64,000 bases of DNA from Burkholderiales bacterium (lineage in GTDB: Bacteria; Pseudomonadota; Gammaproteobacteria; Burkholderiales; Burkholderiaceae_C): positions 152,404 to 216,403 of the forward strand of contig JAUVWL010000004.1 of assembly GCA_030604135.1 (NCBI GenBank), given 5' to 3'. Made by a program: the position numbers and the translations under genes. Under the pieces are notes generated by a model. The model was not told where the DNA came from and ran no database searches. It saw only the letters and a list, made by a program, of their open reading frames with translations. Positions 47,266 through 56,679 of the stretch are shown piece by piece (positions within the stretch are counted from its first letter, which is position 1; the number at the start of each line of letters is the position of its first letter).

Positions 47266-49173
47266 ATGCTCAACATCACGCTCCCCGACGGATCACAACG
47301 CCAGTTCCCCGGCCCGGTCACCGTGGCTGAAGTCGCCGCCTCCATCGGTGCCGGCCTGGCCAAGGCCGCGCTCGGTGGCAAGGTCAATGGCAGGCTGGTG
47401 GACACCAGTTTTCAGATCACCGAGGACGCGCCGGTGGCCATCGTGACTGCCAAGGACGCTGATGGCCTGGAGATGATCCGCCACTCCACCGCCCACTTGC
47501 TGGCCTACGCCGTCAAAGAGCTGTTTCCCGAGGCGCAGGTGACCATCGGGCCGGTGATCGACAACGGCTTTTACTACGACTTCTCGTACAAACGGCCCTT
47601 CACGCCAGAAGACCTGGCCGCCATCGAGAAGAAGATGGCCGAGTTGGCGGCCAAGGACGAGCCGGTGGTGCGTCGCGTGCTGCCACGCGATGAGGCGGTG
47701 TCGTACTTCAAGGGTCTTGGCGAACACTACAAGGCCGAAATCATCGCCAGCATCCCGAGCAACGAGGATGTCTCACTCTACCGAGAGGGTGCCTTCGAAG
47801 ACCTGTGCCGGGGGCCGCACGTGCCCAGCACCGGCAAGCTCAGGCACTTCAAGCTCATGAAGGTGGCCGGCGCCTACTGGCGTGGCGATCACCGCAACGA
47901 GATGCTGCAGCGGGTATACGGCACCGCCTGGGCCAGCAAGGAAGACCTGCAGCAATACCTGACCATGCTGGAAGAGGCCGAGAAGCGAGACCATCGCAAG
48001 CTGGGCAGGGAGCTGGACCTGTTCCATATCGACGACCATGCACCAGGCCTGGTGTTCTGGCACCCCAAAGGCTGGACGGTCTGGCAGCAGGTCGAGCAGT
48101 ACATGCGCCAGGTCTACCGGGACAACGGCTACCAGGAGGTCAAGGGGCCACAGATTCTGGACCAGACGCTGTGGGAAAAGACCGGTCACTGGGACAAGTA
48201 CCGCGACAACATGTTCGTGACCGAATCGGAAAAGCGCGATTACGCGCTCAAGCCGATGAACTGCCCGGGTCACATCCTGATCTTCAAACAGGGCATCAAG
48301 AGCTACCGCGACCTGCCGCTGCGCTATGGTGAGTTCGGACAGTGCCACCGCAACGAGCCTTCGGGTGGCCTGCACGGCATCATGCGGGTGCGTGGCTTCA
48401 CGCAGGATGATGGTCACATCTTCTGCACCGAGGATCAGATCCTGGCCGAGTGCGACACCTTCACCCAGGTGCTCAGGCGGGTCTATGCGGACTTCGGTTT
48501 CACCGACATCCTCTTCAAGGTGTCAACACGGCCGGCGGCCCGCATTGGCTCAGACGAGTTGTGGGACAAGGCGGAAAGGGCGCTCATGGACAGCCTGCGC
48601 CATTCCGGCTGTGAGTTCGTCATTTCAGAAGGTGACGGAGCCTTCTATGGCCCGAAGGTGGAGTACACCCTCAAGGACGCGCTGGGCAGAGAGTGGCAGT
48701 GCGGCACCATCCAGGTGGATTTCAACCTGTCGGAGCGTCTGGATGCCGAGTACGTGGCCGAAGACGGCAGTCGTCAGCGTCCGGTGATCCTGCACCGGGC
48801 CATTGTCGGGAGCCTGGAGCGTTTCATCGGTATTCTGATTGAGCAACACGCTGGCGCGCTGCCGGTCTGGCTGGCGCCGGTGCAGGTGGTGGTGGCCGGA
48901 ATCACCGATGCACAGGCAGATTACGTCCAGGAAGTGGCGAAAACGCTGCAAAAACAAGGGCTTAGGGTGGCAACAGACCTGCGCAACGAGAAAATTACGT
49001 ATAAAATACGGGAGCACGCGTTGCAAAAGCTGCCTTACATCCTGGTCGTGGGCGACAAGGAGAAGGCTTCTGGCGCTGTCGCCGTGCGGGCCCGAGGCAA
49101 CAAAGACCTCGGTGTCATGCCGCTGGAACAGTTCTCCGAACTCGTTGCGGCAGACGTTTCATCCCGGGTTTGA
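47266..49173 (+). CDS. thrS: threonyl-tRNA synthetase
   Basis: A 635-residue class II synthetase that charges tRNA-Thr. Domains: N-terminal TGS (about 1-62), second-additional domain with the editing HxxxH in [12 protein letters not shown] (about 72-84), catalytic core with the zinc ligand and binding loop in [10 protein letters not shown] (about 333), and a C-terminal anticodon-binding domain (about 535-635). The ATG at 47266 was chosen because it starts the TGS domain. It is followed by infC with an 86-base gap in the same operon. Confidence 0.97.
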   Translation: MLNITLPDGSQRQFPGPVTVAEVAASIGAGLAKAALGGKVNGRLVDTSFQITEDAPVAIVTAKDADGLEMIRHSTAHLLAYAVKELFPEAQVTIGPVIDNGFYYDFSYKRPFTPEDLAAIEKKMAELAAKDEPVVRRVLPRDEAVSYFKGLGEHYKAEIIASIPSNEDVSLYREGAFEDLCRGPHVPSTGKLRHFKLMKVAGAYWRGDHRNEMLQRVYGTAWASKEDLQQYLTMLEEAEKRDHRKLGRELDLFHIDDHAPGLVFWHPKGWTVWQQVEQYMRQVYRDNGYQEVKGPQILDQTLWEKTGHWDKYRDNMFVTESEKRDYALKPMNCPGHILIFKQGIKSYRDLPLRYGEFGQCHRNEPSGGLHGIMRVRGFTQDDGHIFCTEDQILAECDTFTQVLRRVYADFGFTDILFKVSTRPAARIGSDELWDKAERALMDSLRHSGCEFVISEGDGAFYGPKVEYTLKDALGREWQCGTIQVDFNLSERLDAEYVAEDGSRQRPVILHRAIVGSLERFIGILIEQHAGALPVWLAPVQVVVAGITDAQADYVQEVAKTLQKQGLRVATDLRNEKITYKIREHALQKLPYILVVGDKEKASGAVAVRARGNKDLGVMPLEQFSELVAADVSSRV

Positions 49174-49259
49174 GTTCAAACGCAAAGGTGAAGCCCGCGC
49201 AGGCATCGGCGTCCGTTGCACGCGGGCTCCCTTGAATCTGCCCACGCAAAGGACACACC

Positions 49260-49859
49260 ATAGCTACCAACTTTCGCGACCGCCGCCAGCGTGAAGAGCG
49301 TGCACACCGACTGAACCGTGAAATCATGGCCCCCGAGGTTCGCCTCAACGGTCCGGAAAACGAGCCATTGGGCATCGTCAGTCTGCAAGAAGCGCTGCGC
49401 ATGGCTGGGGAGCTGGACGTTGACCTGGTCGAAATCGCGGCCACGGCCATCCCTCCGGTGTGTCGCCTGATGGACTACGGCAAGTTCAAGTACCAGGAGC
49501 AGAAGAAGGCGGCGGAAGCCAAGTCCAAACAAAAGGTCATCGAGGTCAAGGAAATCAAGTTCCGGCCCGGTACCGACGATGGTGACTACAACATCAAGAT
49601 GCGCAACATCCGGCGCTTTCTCGATGACGGTGACAAGTGCAAGATCACGCTGCGGTTCCGCGGCCGTGAGATCACGCACCAGGAGCTGGGTCTGGCCCTG
49701 CTCAACCGCATCCGGGACGAGCTGGGCGACAGCATCGTGGTGGAGCAGTTTCCCAAGCTGGAAGGGCGCCAGATGATCATGATGATCGCGCCCGGACGCA
49801 AGAAGGCGGGTGGTGGCGCACCCAAGGCAGCGGAAGCCGCTGCCCAGCCGGCCCCCTGA
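49260..49859 (+). CDS. infC: translation initiation factor IF-3 (AUA start)
   Basis: A 199-residue IF-3. The frame reads A-T-N-F-R-D-R-R after codon ATA at 49260, preceded by AAAGGA (49248-49253) at 6-base spacing. The next ATG (49326) would remove the first 22 residues of the N-terminal domain, so a non-AUG start is the better reading. E. coli infC uses AUU, through which IF-3 represses its own translation; AUA belongs to the same class of codons rejected by IF-3. The conserved [16 protein letters not shown] linker (about 72) and C-domain are complete. The tail is Ala/Pro-rich. Confidence 0.92.
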   Translation: MATNFRDRRQREERAHRLNREIMAPEVRLNGPENEPLGIVSLQEALRMAGELDVDLVEIAATAIPPVCRLMDYGKFKYQEQKKAAEAKSKQKVIEVKEIKFRPGTDDGDYNIKMRNIRRFLDDGDKCKITLRFRGREITHQELGLALLNRIRDELGDSIVVEQFPKLEGRQMIMMIAPGRKKAGGGAPKAAEAAAQPAP

Positions 49860-49880
49860 GGGCTGGCACAGGCCAGGATT

Positions 49881-49954
49881 GAAACGGCAGGCCCAGTCTT
49901 CCTGCCGTTTCGAGGCCCGCACCCCGTGTGCGGGCCGAATTCGGTGCACCGAAT
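49881..49954 (+). promoter_or_regulatory. folded leader upstream of rpmI (candidate L20 control region)
   Basis: Three hairpins lie in a row in the 186-base infC-rpmI gap: 11 bp (49881-49891 with 49901-49911), 9 bp (GGCCCGCAC with GTGCGGGCC, 49914-49936) and a 16-bp perfect palindrome (49939-49954, ATTCGGTGCACCGAAT). Ribosomal protein L20 represses rpmI-rplT by binding leader RNA in other bacteria; this leader fits that role, but no pseudoknot was checked. Confidence 0.55.
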
Positions 49955-50045
49955 GGAGCACCGACCAAAAGTGGCTCGGGGCCAACAAGTCTGCGGCAAG
50001 GTGACCGCAGCGCCTCACGAGCACAAATGAAAAAGGAGCATGAGA

Positions 50046-50249
50046 ATGCCCAAGATGAAGACCAAGAGCAGCGCGAAGAAGCGTTTTCGCGTTCGTCCGG
50101 GTGGTACCGTCAAGCGCGGTCAAGCCTTCAAACGTCACATCCTGACCAAGAAGACCACCAAGAACAAGCGCCACCTGCGCGGTGCAACCAATGTGCATGA
50201 GACCAACATGGGTCACATGGCACAGATGTTGCCCATGGCTGGCCTGTAA
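50046..50249 (+). CDS. rpmI: 50S ribosomal protein L35
   Basis: A 67-residue basic ribosomal protein starting [14 protein letters not shown], the L35 signature. AAGGAG (50032-50037) selects the ATG at 50046 over an in-frame ATG at 50040. It is between infC and rplT, as in most bacteria. Confidence 0.97.
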   Translation: MPKMKTKSSAKKRFRVRPGGTVKRGQAFKRHILTKKTTKNKRHLRGATNVHETNMGHMAQMLPMAGL

Positions 50250-50274
50250 TCACTGACGAACAAGGAGAACACAT

Positions 50275-50634
50275 ATGCCTCGCGTCAAACGTGGTGTCAC
50301 GGCTCGCGCCCGTCACAAGAAAGTCCTGGCCCTGGCCAAAGGTTTCCGCGGCCGCCGCGGCAATGTCTTCCGCGTCGCCAAACAGGCGGTGATGAAGGCC
50401 GGTCAGTACGCCTACCGCGACCGCCGCACCAAGAAACGTGTGTTCCGCCAGCTGTGGATCGCGCGTATCAACGCCGGTGCACGCGCTTGCGGCCTGACGT
50501 ATAGCCAGTTTGCCAACGGCCTGAAGAAGGCCGAGATCGAGATTGACCGCAAGGTCCTGGCCGATCTGGCCGTCAACGACGTTGCTGCATTCAACAGCAT
50601 CGTGGAGCAGGTCAAAGCCAAGCTGGCCGCTTGA
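50275..50634 (+). CDS. rplT: 50S ribosomal protein L20
   Basis: A 119-residue L20, beginning [18 protein letters not shown] with a long basic N-terminal extension, then the globular RNA-binding domain. L20 assembles the 50S subunit and represses its own operon in other bacteria. It starts 25 bases after rpmI. AAGGAG precedes the ATG. Confidence 0.97.
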   Translation: MPRVKRGVTARARHKKVLALAKGFRGRRGNVFRVAKQAVMKAGQYAYRDRRTKKRVFRQLWIARINAGARACGLTYSQFANGLKKAEIEIDRKVLADLAVNDVAAFNSIVEQVKAKLAA

Positions 50635-50680
50635 TTCACGACCGGCATCCGGGGCGCTGTCCCGGGTGACAACGTCGCTC

Positions 50681-50731
50681 AAAGGGGTTGAGGCTTGAGG
50701 GATTCCCTCGCTGCTCTCAACCCCTTTTTTG
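50681..50731 (+). terminator. terminator/attenuator between rplT and pheS
   Basis: A 12-bp stem (AAAGGGGTTGAG with CTCAACCCCTTT) encloses an inner hairpin (GAGGG/CCCTC) and is followed by six T residues, about 20 bases before pheS. E. coli pheST is attenuated behind rplT; here no Phe-rich leader ORF was seen, so partial termination is the safer reading. Confidence 0.8.
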
Positions 50732-50752
50732 TTTCCCAGCACACGAGCACAC

Positions 50753-51805
50753 ATGAACGAGTTGGACGCACTGGTCGACGGCGCACGCGCCGCTTTCGCG
50801 CAGGCCACCACACCGGCCGATCTGGAAAATGCCAAGGCACAGTACATCGGCAAGTCGGGTCGCATCACCGAGCTGATGAAGGGCATGGTTGCCTTGTCGG
50901 TGGACGAGAAGAAGACACGCGGTGCTGCGATCAACGTGGCCAAGCAGGCCATTGAGGCCGCGCTCGCAGGGCGACGCCAGGCACTGGCCGATGCCGAGCT
51001 TCAGGTGCAGCTCAGGGCCGAAGCCCTGGACGTCACGCTGCCAGGGCGCCAGCGCGGGCAGGGCGGCTTGCATCCCGTCAGCCTGACGCTGGAGCGTATT
51101 GAAGCCATCTTCGGTTCGATGGGATTCGAAGTCGCCGAAGGCCCCGAGATCGAGTCAGACTGGTTCAATTTCACCGCGCTGAACACGCCCGAAGACCACC
51201 CGGCGCGCTCCATGCATGACACCTTCTACGTGGAAGGGGGCAGCGCAAAGGCGCCCAATCTCCTGCGTACCCACACCAGCCCGATGCAGATCCGACACGC
51301 GGTGCAGCATGTCAAGCGCCACCGTGCCGGGATCGACAAAGGAGCCGGAATGCCGGAAATCCGTGTCATCGCACCGGGCCGCACCTACCGGGTGGACAGC
51401 GACGCCACCCACTCACCCATGTTCCACCAGTGCGAGGGCCTGTGGATTGGCGAGAACGTGAGCTTCAAGGACCTCAAGGTCGTGTTCACCGACTTCTGCC
51501 GTACTTTCTTTGAGAGCGACGATCTGGTGCTGCGTTTTCGCCCCAGCTTCTTCCCGTTCACCGAGCCCAGCGCCGAGATCGACATCCAGTTCCAGAGCGG
51601 CCCGCTGGCCGGCCGCTGGCTGGAGGTGGCCGGATCCGGTCAGGTACACCCGAACGTGGTGCGCAACATGGGCCTGGATCCCGAGCGCTACATCGGTTTT
51701 GCCTTTGGAATGGGGCCGGACCGTCTGACCATGCTGCGTTATGGCGTGAATGATCTGCGCCTGTTCTTTGACGGCGATATCCGCTTCCTCTCGCAATTCA
51801 GATGA
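50753..51805 (+). CDS. pheS: phenylalanyl-tRNA synthetase alpha subunit
   Basis: A 350-residue catalytic subunit of the (alpha-beta)2 synthetase. The N-terminal coiled coil (about 1-90) contacts tRNA. Class II motifs are in [16 protein letters not shown] (motif 2 region) and [22 protein letters not shown] (motif 3). The ATG at 50753 was chosen; an upstream extension to 50729 is in the terminator. The stop is followed by a repeat and pheT 114 bases later. Confidence 0.97.
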   Translation: MNELDALVDGARAAFAQATTPADLENAKAQYIGKSGRITELMKGMVALSVDEKKTRGAAINVAKQAIEAALAGRRQALADAELQVQLRAEALDVTLPGRQRGQGGLHPVSLTLERIEAIFGSMGFEVAEGPEIESDWFNFTALNTPEDHPARSMHDTFYVEGGSAKAPNLLRTHTSPMQIRHAVQHVKRHRAGIDKGAGMPEIRVIAPGRTYRVDSDATHSPMFHQCEGLWIGENVSFKDLKVVFTDFCRTFFESDDLVLRFRPSFFPFTEPSAEIDIQFQSGPLAGRWLEVAGSGQVHPNVVRNMGLDPERYIGFAFGMGPDRLTMLRYGVNDLRLFFDGDIRFLSQFR

Positions 51806-51880
51806 CCCCCCGCGCCGCTTCGCGTCACCCCCCAGGGGGCAACACCTGTGGCCTGGCCAAGCCAGTTCCACGGTGTTCTT
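51806..51880. repeat. REP-like repeat between pheS and pheT
   Basis: A C-rich block (51806-51839, ending in CCCCCAGGGGG) followed by a hairpin (AACACC...GGTGTT, with CTGGC/GCCAG inside, 51841-51876). The sequence style is that of the short repeats found between genes in Comamonadaceae. It separates two genes that are normally adjacent. No protein is encoded. Confidence 0.6.
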
Positions 51881-51919
51881 GATCGAAGTCCTAACTGTGC
51901 ACACGTACTGAGCGATTTC

Positions 51920-54349
51920 ATGCAATTCCCCGAGTCCTGGCTGCGTGCCTTCTGCAATCCACCCCTGACCAGCCAGCAGCTGGCCGATACCCTGACCATG
52001 GCCGGTCTGGAGGTGGAAGAGCTGCGTTCGTTCGCGCCTGCGTTCACCGGCGTGGTGGTGGGCCAGATCCTGAGCGCCGAACAACATCCCAATGCCGACC
52101 GCCTGCGGGTGTGCCAGGTGGACGTGGGGCAAGGCACTCCGCTGAACATTGTCTGCGGCGCTCCCAATGCGCGCGCTGGCATCAAGGTGCCTTGCGCCAC
52201 CGTGGGGGCGTTGCTGCCGCCGGGCGAAGACGGTAAGCCGTTCGCCATCAAGCTGGGCAAGCTGCGTGGTGTCGAGAGCCAGGGCATGCTGTGCTCGGCC
52301 AAGGAACTGCAGATCTCCGATGAGGGCAGCGGCCTTCTGGAACTGGCCGATGATGCCGTGGTCGGGCGCGACATCCGCGAGCAGCTGGAGCTGGACGACA
52401 TGCTGTTCACGCTCAAGCTCACGCCCAACCTGGCGCACTGCCTTAGCGTGTATGGCATCGCACGCGAGGTGTCGGCTCTGACCGACACGCCTCTGGTGCA
52501 GCCCGAATTCCCGAAGATCGCCGTGCAGGTGCCCGACCGTCTGCCCGTGAGCGTGCAGGCCAGTGACCTGTGTGGTCGCTTCAGCGGCCGGGTGGTGCGT
52601 GGCGTCAACACCAAAGCGCAGACACCGGCCTGGATGGTCGAGCGCCTGGCGCGCTGCGGTCAGCGCAGCATCTCGCCGCTGGTGGACATCTCCAACTATG
52701 TGATGTTCGAGCTGGGCCGCCCCTCGCACATCTTCGATCTCGACAAGATCCATGGGGGCCTGCAGGTGCGCTGGGGCCGCGAGGGCGAACAGCTCAAGCT
52801 GCTCAACGGCAACACCATCACGGTCGACGCCGAGGTCGGCGTGATCGCCGACGATCAGCAGGTCGAATCGCTGGCCGGCATCATGGGCGGCGACGCCACC
52901 GCCGTGTCCGACGACACGCAGAACATCTTCATCGAGGCGGCGTTCTGGTGGCCCAAGGCCATCGCCGGCCGCTCGCGCCGCTACAGCTTCAGCACTGACG
53001 CCGGTCACCGCTTCGAGCGCGGCGTGGACCCGTCCACCACGGTCGAGCACGTCGAGCGCATCACGCAGCTGGTGCTGGACATCTGCGGCGGCCAGGCCGG
53101 CCCGCTGGATGACCAGACCCTGGCGCTGCCGGAGGGCAAGCCGGTCAAACTGCGTGTCGCCCGTGCGGCCAAGGTGATCGGCATGCCGGTCACGCAAGAC
53201 CAGTGTGCGGGCGCGCTGCGCCGCCTGGGCCTGGAGGTGACCGAAGGTGAGGGCACGGTGACCGTGGCGCCGCCGGCTTTCCGCTTCGATCTGCAGATCG
53301 AGGAAGACCTGATCGAGGAAGTGGCGCGCGTGATCGGCTACGAACAGCTGCCGACGAACCCGCCGCTGGCACCCATCACCGCCAAGCTGCGTGCGGAATC
53401 CAAGCGTGGGCCATTCGCCGTGCGCCGCCAGCTGGCCCAGCTGGGCTACCAGGAAACCATCAACTTCAGCTTTGTCGAAGAGCGCTGGGAGCGTGAACTG
53501 GCCGGCAACGCCGACCCGATCAAGCTGCTGAACCCGATCGCCAGCCAGATGAGCGTGATGCGCTCGTCGCTGCTGGGCAGCCTGATCGCGGTGCTCAAGT
53601 TCAACCTGGACCGCAAGGCCCAGCGCGTGCGCCTGTTCGAGCTGGGTCGCGTGTTCCGCAAGGACGCGTCGGTGCCGGACAGCGACACCAGCGTGGCTGG
53701 TTTCGACCAGCCGATGCGGGTGGCCGGTCTGGCCTACGGCGGGGTGAACAGCTTGCAATGGGGCAGTGCCGATCGCAACGTGGATTTCTTCGATCTCAAG
53801 GGCGATGTTCAGGCCTTGTTGGCACCGCTTCAGCCCGGCTTCCAGCCCGCAGAACACCCGGCCATGCACCCGGGCCGTTGCGCCGGTGTCTGGCTGGATG
53901 ACCGCTGCATCGGCCATGTGGGCGAATTGCATCCGAAATGGCGCCAGGGCTACGAACTGGCCCAGGCTCCGGTGATGTTCGAGCTGGAGCTGGACGCCGT
54001 GCTGCGGCGCGAGGTTCCGGTGTTCCAGCCCGTCAGCCGCCACCAGCCGGTGGAGCGCGACATCGCTGTCGTGGTCAAGGAGGGGGTGACGCATTCTGCT
54101 GTGGTGGACGCCATCCGCAGCACGGGCAATGCCTTGTTGCGGGAGGTGGTGTTGTTCGACGTGTACCGCCCCAAAAAGGGGCCTGATGGCAGCGTCAGCG
54201 GCGCCCTGGCCGCCGACGAAAAGAGTCTCGCCGTGCGACTGACGCTCTGCCGAGACGACGCTACACTGACCGATGAGGAAATCGAGGCCTGTGTACAAGG
54301 CTCGGTCAAGGCTCTGGAAGCGCGCGTGGCAGCCCGCCTGCGCACCTGA
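51920..54349 (+). CDS. pheT: phenylalanyl-tRNA synthetase beta subunit
   Basis: An 809-residue beta subunit. The N-terminal EMAP-like tRNA-binding domain (about 40-150), the B3/B4 editing domain (about 210-400), the B5 domain, the catalytic-like domain and the C-terminal ferredoxin-like anticodon-binding domain (about 715-808) are all in order. The start MQFPESWLRAF at 51920 was chosen; the upstream frame lies in the repeat. Length is normal. ihfA follows 21 bases later. Confidence 0.97.
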   Translation: MQFPESWLRAFCNPPLTSQQLADTLTMAGLEVEELRSFAPAFTGVVVGQILSAEQHPNADRLRVCQVDVGQGTPLNIVCGAPNARAGIKVPCATVGALLPPGEDGKPFAIKLGKLRGVESQGMLCSAKELQISDEGSGLLELADDAVVGRDIREQLELDDMLFTLKLTPNLAHCLSVYGIAREVSALTDTPLVQPEFPKIAVQVPDRLPVSVQASDLCGRFSGRVVRGVNTKAQTPAWMVERLARCGQRSISPLVDISNYVMFELGRPSHIFDLDKIHGGLQVRWGREGEQLKLLNGNTITVDAEVGVIADDQQVESLAGIMGGDATAVSDDTQNIFIEAAFWWPKAIAGRSRRYSFSTDAGHRFERGVDPSTTVEHVERITQLVLDICGGQAGPLDDQTLALPEGKPVKLRVARAAKVIGMPVTQDQCAGALRRLGLEVTEGEGTVTVAPPAFRFDLQIEEDLIEEVARVIGYEQLPTNPPLAPITAKLRAESKRGPFAVRRQLAQLGYQETINFSFVEERWERELAGNADPIKLLNPIASQMSVMRSSLLGSLIAVLKFNLDRKAQRVRLFELGRVFRKDASVPDSDTSVAGFDQPMRVAGLAYGGVNSLQWGSADRNVDFFDLKGDVQALLAPLQPGFQPAEHPAMHPGRCAGVWLDDRCIGHVGELHPKWRQGYELAQAPVMFELELDAVLRREVPVFQPVSRHQPVERDIAVVVKEGVTHSAVVDAIRSTGNALLREVVLFDVYRPKKGPDGSVSGALAADEKSLAVRLTLCRDDATLTDEEIEACVQGSVKALEARVAARLRT

Positions 54350-54370
54350 ATCAGCATGGAGAAGCGCACG

Positions 54371-54697
54371 ATGGAACTCGCCGTCGAAAGTCTCGAAACA
54401 CCGGCCCTGACGAAGGCACAGCTCGCCGAATTGCTGTTTGACCAGATCGGGCTGAACAAGCGCGAGTCCAAGGACATGATCGACGCCTTCTTTGACCTGA
54501 TCACCGATCAACTGGTGGAAGGCAAGGACGTCAAGATCTCGGGTTTCGGCAATTTCCAGATCCGCACCAAGGCCGCCCGGCCAGGACGCAACCCGCGCAC
54601 CGGCGAGCCTGTGGCCATCGAGGCACGTCGGGTGGTGACCTTTCATGCCAGCCCCAAACTCAAGGAGCAGGTTCAGGCGGCCATCGGCTCCGACTGA
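54371..54697 (+). CDS. ihfA: integration host factor alpha subunit
   Basis: A 108-residue DNA-bending protein of the HU/IHF family, with the DNA-binding beta-arm in [13 protein letters not shown] and the helical core [33 protein letters not shown] at 54358-54362 favours the ATG at 54371 over an in-frame ATG at 54356. It follows pheT as in E. coli. Confidence 0.95.
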   Translation: MELAVESLETPALTKAQLAELLFDQIGLNKRESKDMIDAFFDLITDQLVEGKDVKISGFGNFQIRTKAARPGRNPRTGEPVAIEARRVVTFHASPKLKEQVQAAIGSD

Positions 54698-54880
54698 GCG
54701 CCCGGCTGTGTTCAGGGGTATGAGGCCGAAGGCCTACAACACCAGCGAACGGCTGTTTGCCGCCTCCTGTCGGTCGTTCGGACTTTTGCAACAATTACCC
54801 AGGTTTTTCCGGCACCTGCGCACCACAGAGAGGTCGGCTTAGAGTAAATTCAAGGTTTGGTGTATACCACCTTGATTTTC

Positions 54881-55348
54881 ATGGAAAAATCGCTCCCCTC
54901 GATCCCTGCCAAACGTTATTTCACCATTGGTGAGGTGGGGGATCTGTGCGGGGTCAAGCCCCATGTGCTTCGCTATTGGGAGCAGGAGTTCACCCAGTTA
55001 CGCCCCATGAAGCGCCGGGGCAACCGACGTTATTACCAGCACCACGAGGTGCTGATGATTCGTCGTATTCGCGAACTTTTGTATGATCAGGGTTTTACCA
55101 TCAGCGGCGCACGCAACAAGCTGCAGGAGCTGGCCCAGGGCGAGCGCGAGCGACGCCGTCAGGAACTGCCTCAGGGCGAACCGATGGAAGCCGAGATCAT
55201 TCGTCTGCCCGATGGGGGCGCGGCTGTGCATGCCGGTGCTCTCAATGGCCGTGTGTCACCCACCCATGATGGTCAGCGAGCAGGCCTGTTGCTGGACATG
55301 CGCAGGGAGTTGCAGGAAATCCGAGAACTCCTGGACACGACCTTCTGA
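54881..55348 (+). CDS. MerR family regulator
   Basis: A 155-residue MerR-type protein. The N-terminal winged HTH reads YFTIGEVGDLCGVKPHVLRYWEQEF (about 13-37), followed by RRGNRRYYQHHEVLMIRRIRELLYDQGFTISGAR (wing and linker). The C-terminus has a charged helix and a Leu-rich region (LLLDMRRELQEIRELLDTTF). It follows ihfA in many proteobacteria. No metal-binding Cys cluster is seen, so the effector is unknown. Confidence 0.88.
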   Translation: MEKSLPSIPAKRYFTIGEVGDLCGVKPHVLRYWEQEFTQLRPMKRRGNRRYYQHHEVLMIRRIRELLYDQGFTISGARNKLQELAQGERERRRQELPQGEPMEAEIIRLPDGGAAVHAGALNGRVSPTHDGQRAGLLLDMRRELQEIRELLDTTF

Positions 55349-55383
55349 ATCACCGGGTTTGCGCGCTATAATGCAAGGCTTGT

Positions 55384-55460
55384 CGGCGTGTAGCGCAGCC
55401 TGGTAGCGCACTTGCATGGGGTGCAAGGGGTCGCGAGTTCGAATCCCGCCACGCCGACCA
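55384..55460 (+). tRNA. tRNA-Pro (anticodon GGG)
   Basis: A 77-nt tRNA. The acceptor CGGCGTG pairs with CACGCCG, with discriminator A and an encoded CCA. The anticodon loop ATGGGGT gives GGG. tRNA-Pro genes are frequent integration sites; accessory DNA begins after it. Confidence 0.96.
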
Positions 55461-55468
55461 ATAAAATC

Positions 55469-55503
55469 AACGGGTTAGCTCAGAAATGAGCTAACCCGTT
55501 TTT
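55469..55503 (+). terminator. terminator after tRNA-Pro
   Basis: The 14-bp perfect stem AACGGGTTAGCTCA/TGAGCTAACCCGTT with a GAAA loop is followed by TTTC. Confidence 0.9.
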
Positions 55504-56114
55504 CTTTGTGTCGCTCCGGGGGTAAACCGGGGGGTAAACCGCCGTTGCGCAGGGTGTTGTGACGACGGCTTCGCGAAGAGCCCATAACGTCGCAAAAGGT
55601 TTTTGGCCCTCACGGGGTTTCGCGGGTCCTCGGACGTTGTGGTCATGCAACGCCTGCTGACTTTGATTCCGCAGAAGCCCAAAAAAGAACGTGTTCTCAA
55701 AATGACGTTTTGGCGACATGTTTTTGCAATGTGTCGTTGACGACTTCATGTCATGCGAGCCCGATTGGCGAGCCGGGATTCCTGTGAGGGACCGAGCGTC
55801 CCGGCGTACCGCCGTCGGGCTCTGCGGGCTGCGCCCCGCGTCCCGTTCCGGGTCGCGGCCATTCGGCTCCGATCCCTGACGCACTCCGGCCGAGGGCACG
55901 CCCCCGGTCTGCGCGCTGCGCTTGCCTTCCTCGCGTGCATGTGTGGTGGGGCTGGCTTGCTGATCCCTTCATCCTTGCACACCGTTCTCGCCGTCAAGGT
56001 CTGCGCGCCCTGTGGGCGCTGGCGGCCGTTCGGCCGTCTTCGAACCTGTGACCGCTGCGCTGCGGCGTGCCGGTTCCGGTCTCGGGCAATCCCGCCCGAT
56101 CACTGGAGTTGGTC
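55504..56114. other. gene-free start of the island
   Basis: 611 bases without a supportable gene. The left part carries a tandem CCGGGGG(G)TAAA repeat (55516-55537). The right part (55790-56100) is GC-rich with many small inverted repeats and two copies of octamer GCTGCGCT (55915, 56054) on the plus strand. Open frames here are shadows. It may contain an attachment site, which could not be confirmed from one end. Confidence 0.6.
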
Positions 56115-56651
56115 ATGCAGCACGATCTGTTTTCTTCCCTCGATTCCTTCATGTCGGTGCCCGCTGGTTCGGGCGGTTTGCTCATCCGCGATGTGACCGG
56201 GCAGTACCGTCCGGCCGAGGCCGACGAGGTTCTGCTGGCCGCTCAGCGCTTGCTGGCCGCCCAGGTTCGCGGCAGCGACCTGATGGACTCGCCTGCCGTG
56301 GTGAAGGAATTCCTGCGCTCTCGCCTGGGCCATCTGCCGCACGAGGTGTTTGCCGTGGTGCATCTGGACTCGCAGAACCGCGTGCTGGATTACGTCGAGA
56401 TGTTCCGGGGTACGGTGAGCCAGACTTCGGTGTACCCGCGAGAGGTGGTGCGCGATGCCCTGATGCGCAACAGCTGCGCACTGGTTCTGGTGCACAACCA
56501 TCCCAGCGGTGCTGCCCGTCCATCGAGGGCCGACGAGGTCCTGACGCAGACGATCAAGGCCGCAGCGGCCTTGGTCGATGTGCGGGTGCTGGACCACTTC
56601 ATCGTGACGGGCGATTCGGTCAGTTCGATGGCCGAATGTGGCCTCGTTTGA
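56115..56651 (+). CDS. radC: RadC family JAB/MPN-domain protein
   Basis: A 178-residue RadC-type protein of mobile elements. The metal-binding JAMM motif is in LVLVHNHPSGAARPSRADE (HNHPSG at about 136-141, with the following D). The N-terminus lacks the helix-hairpin-helix of chromosomal RadC, as is usual for plasmid and ICE copies. GGAG at 56105-56108 supports the ATG at 56115. A terminator follows immediately. Role (repair, anti-restriction or ubiquitin-like) is not established for this group. Confidence 0.9.
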   Translation: MQHDLFSSLDSFMSVPAGSGGLLIRDVTGQYRPAEADEVLLAAQRLLAAQVRGSDLMDSPAVVKEFLRSRLGHLPHEVFAVVHLDSQNRVLDYVEMFRGTVSQTSVYPREVVRDALMRNSCALVLVHNHPSGAARPSRADEVLTQTIKAAAALVDVRVLDHFIVTGDSVSSMAECGLV

Positions 56652-56656
56652 ACCCC

Positions 56657-56679
56657 GGGGCCTTTGGCCCCTTTTTTTC
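56657..56679 (+). terminator. terminator after radC
   Basis: The stem GGGGCC/GGCCCC with a TTT loop is followed by seven T residues. It ends the radC transcript. Confidence 0.9.

Noticed and set aside
50640..50752. PheM-like leader peptide before pheS
   Set aside because: No short ORF rich in Phe codons is present; only the terminator hairpin is supported.
51413..54646. Long minus-strand open frame (1077 codons) opposite pheS-pheT-ihfA
   Set aside because: Shadow of pheT and its neighbours; composition and lack of any family features show it is not a gene.
55480..55899. Minus-strand open frame next to tRNA-Pro, considered as an integrase remnant
   Set aside because: The tail near the tRNA has a repetitive VYPPVYP look because of the tandem DNA repeat, but no recombinase catalytic box is visible.
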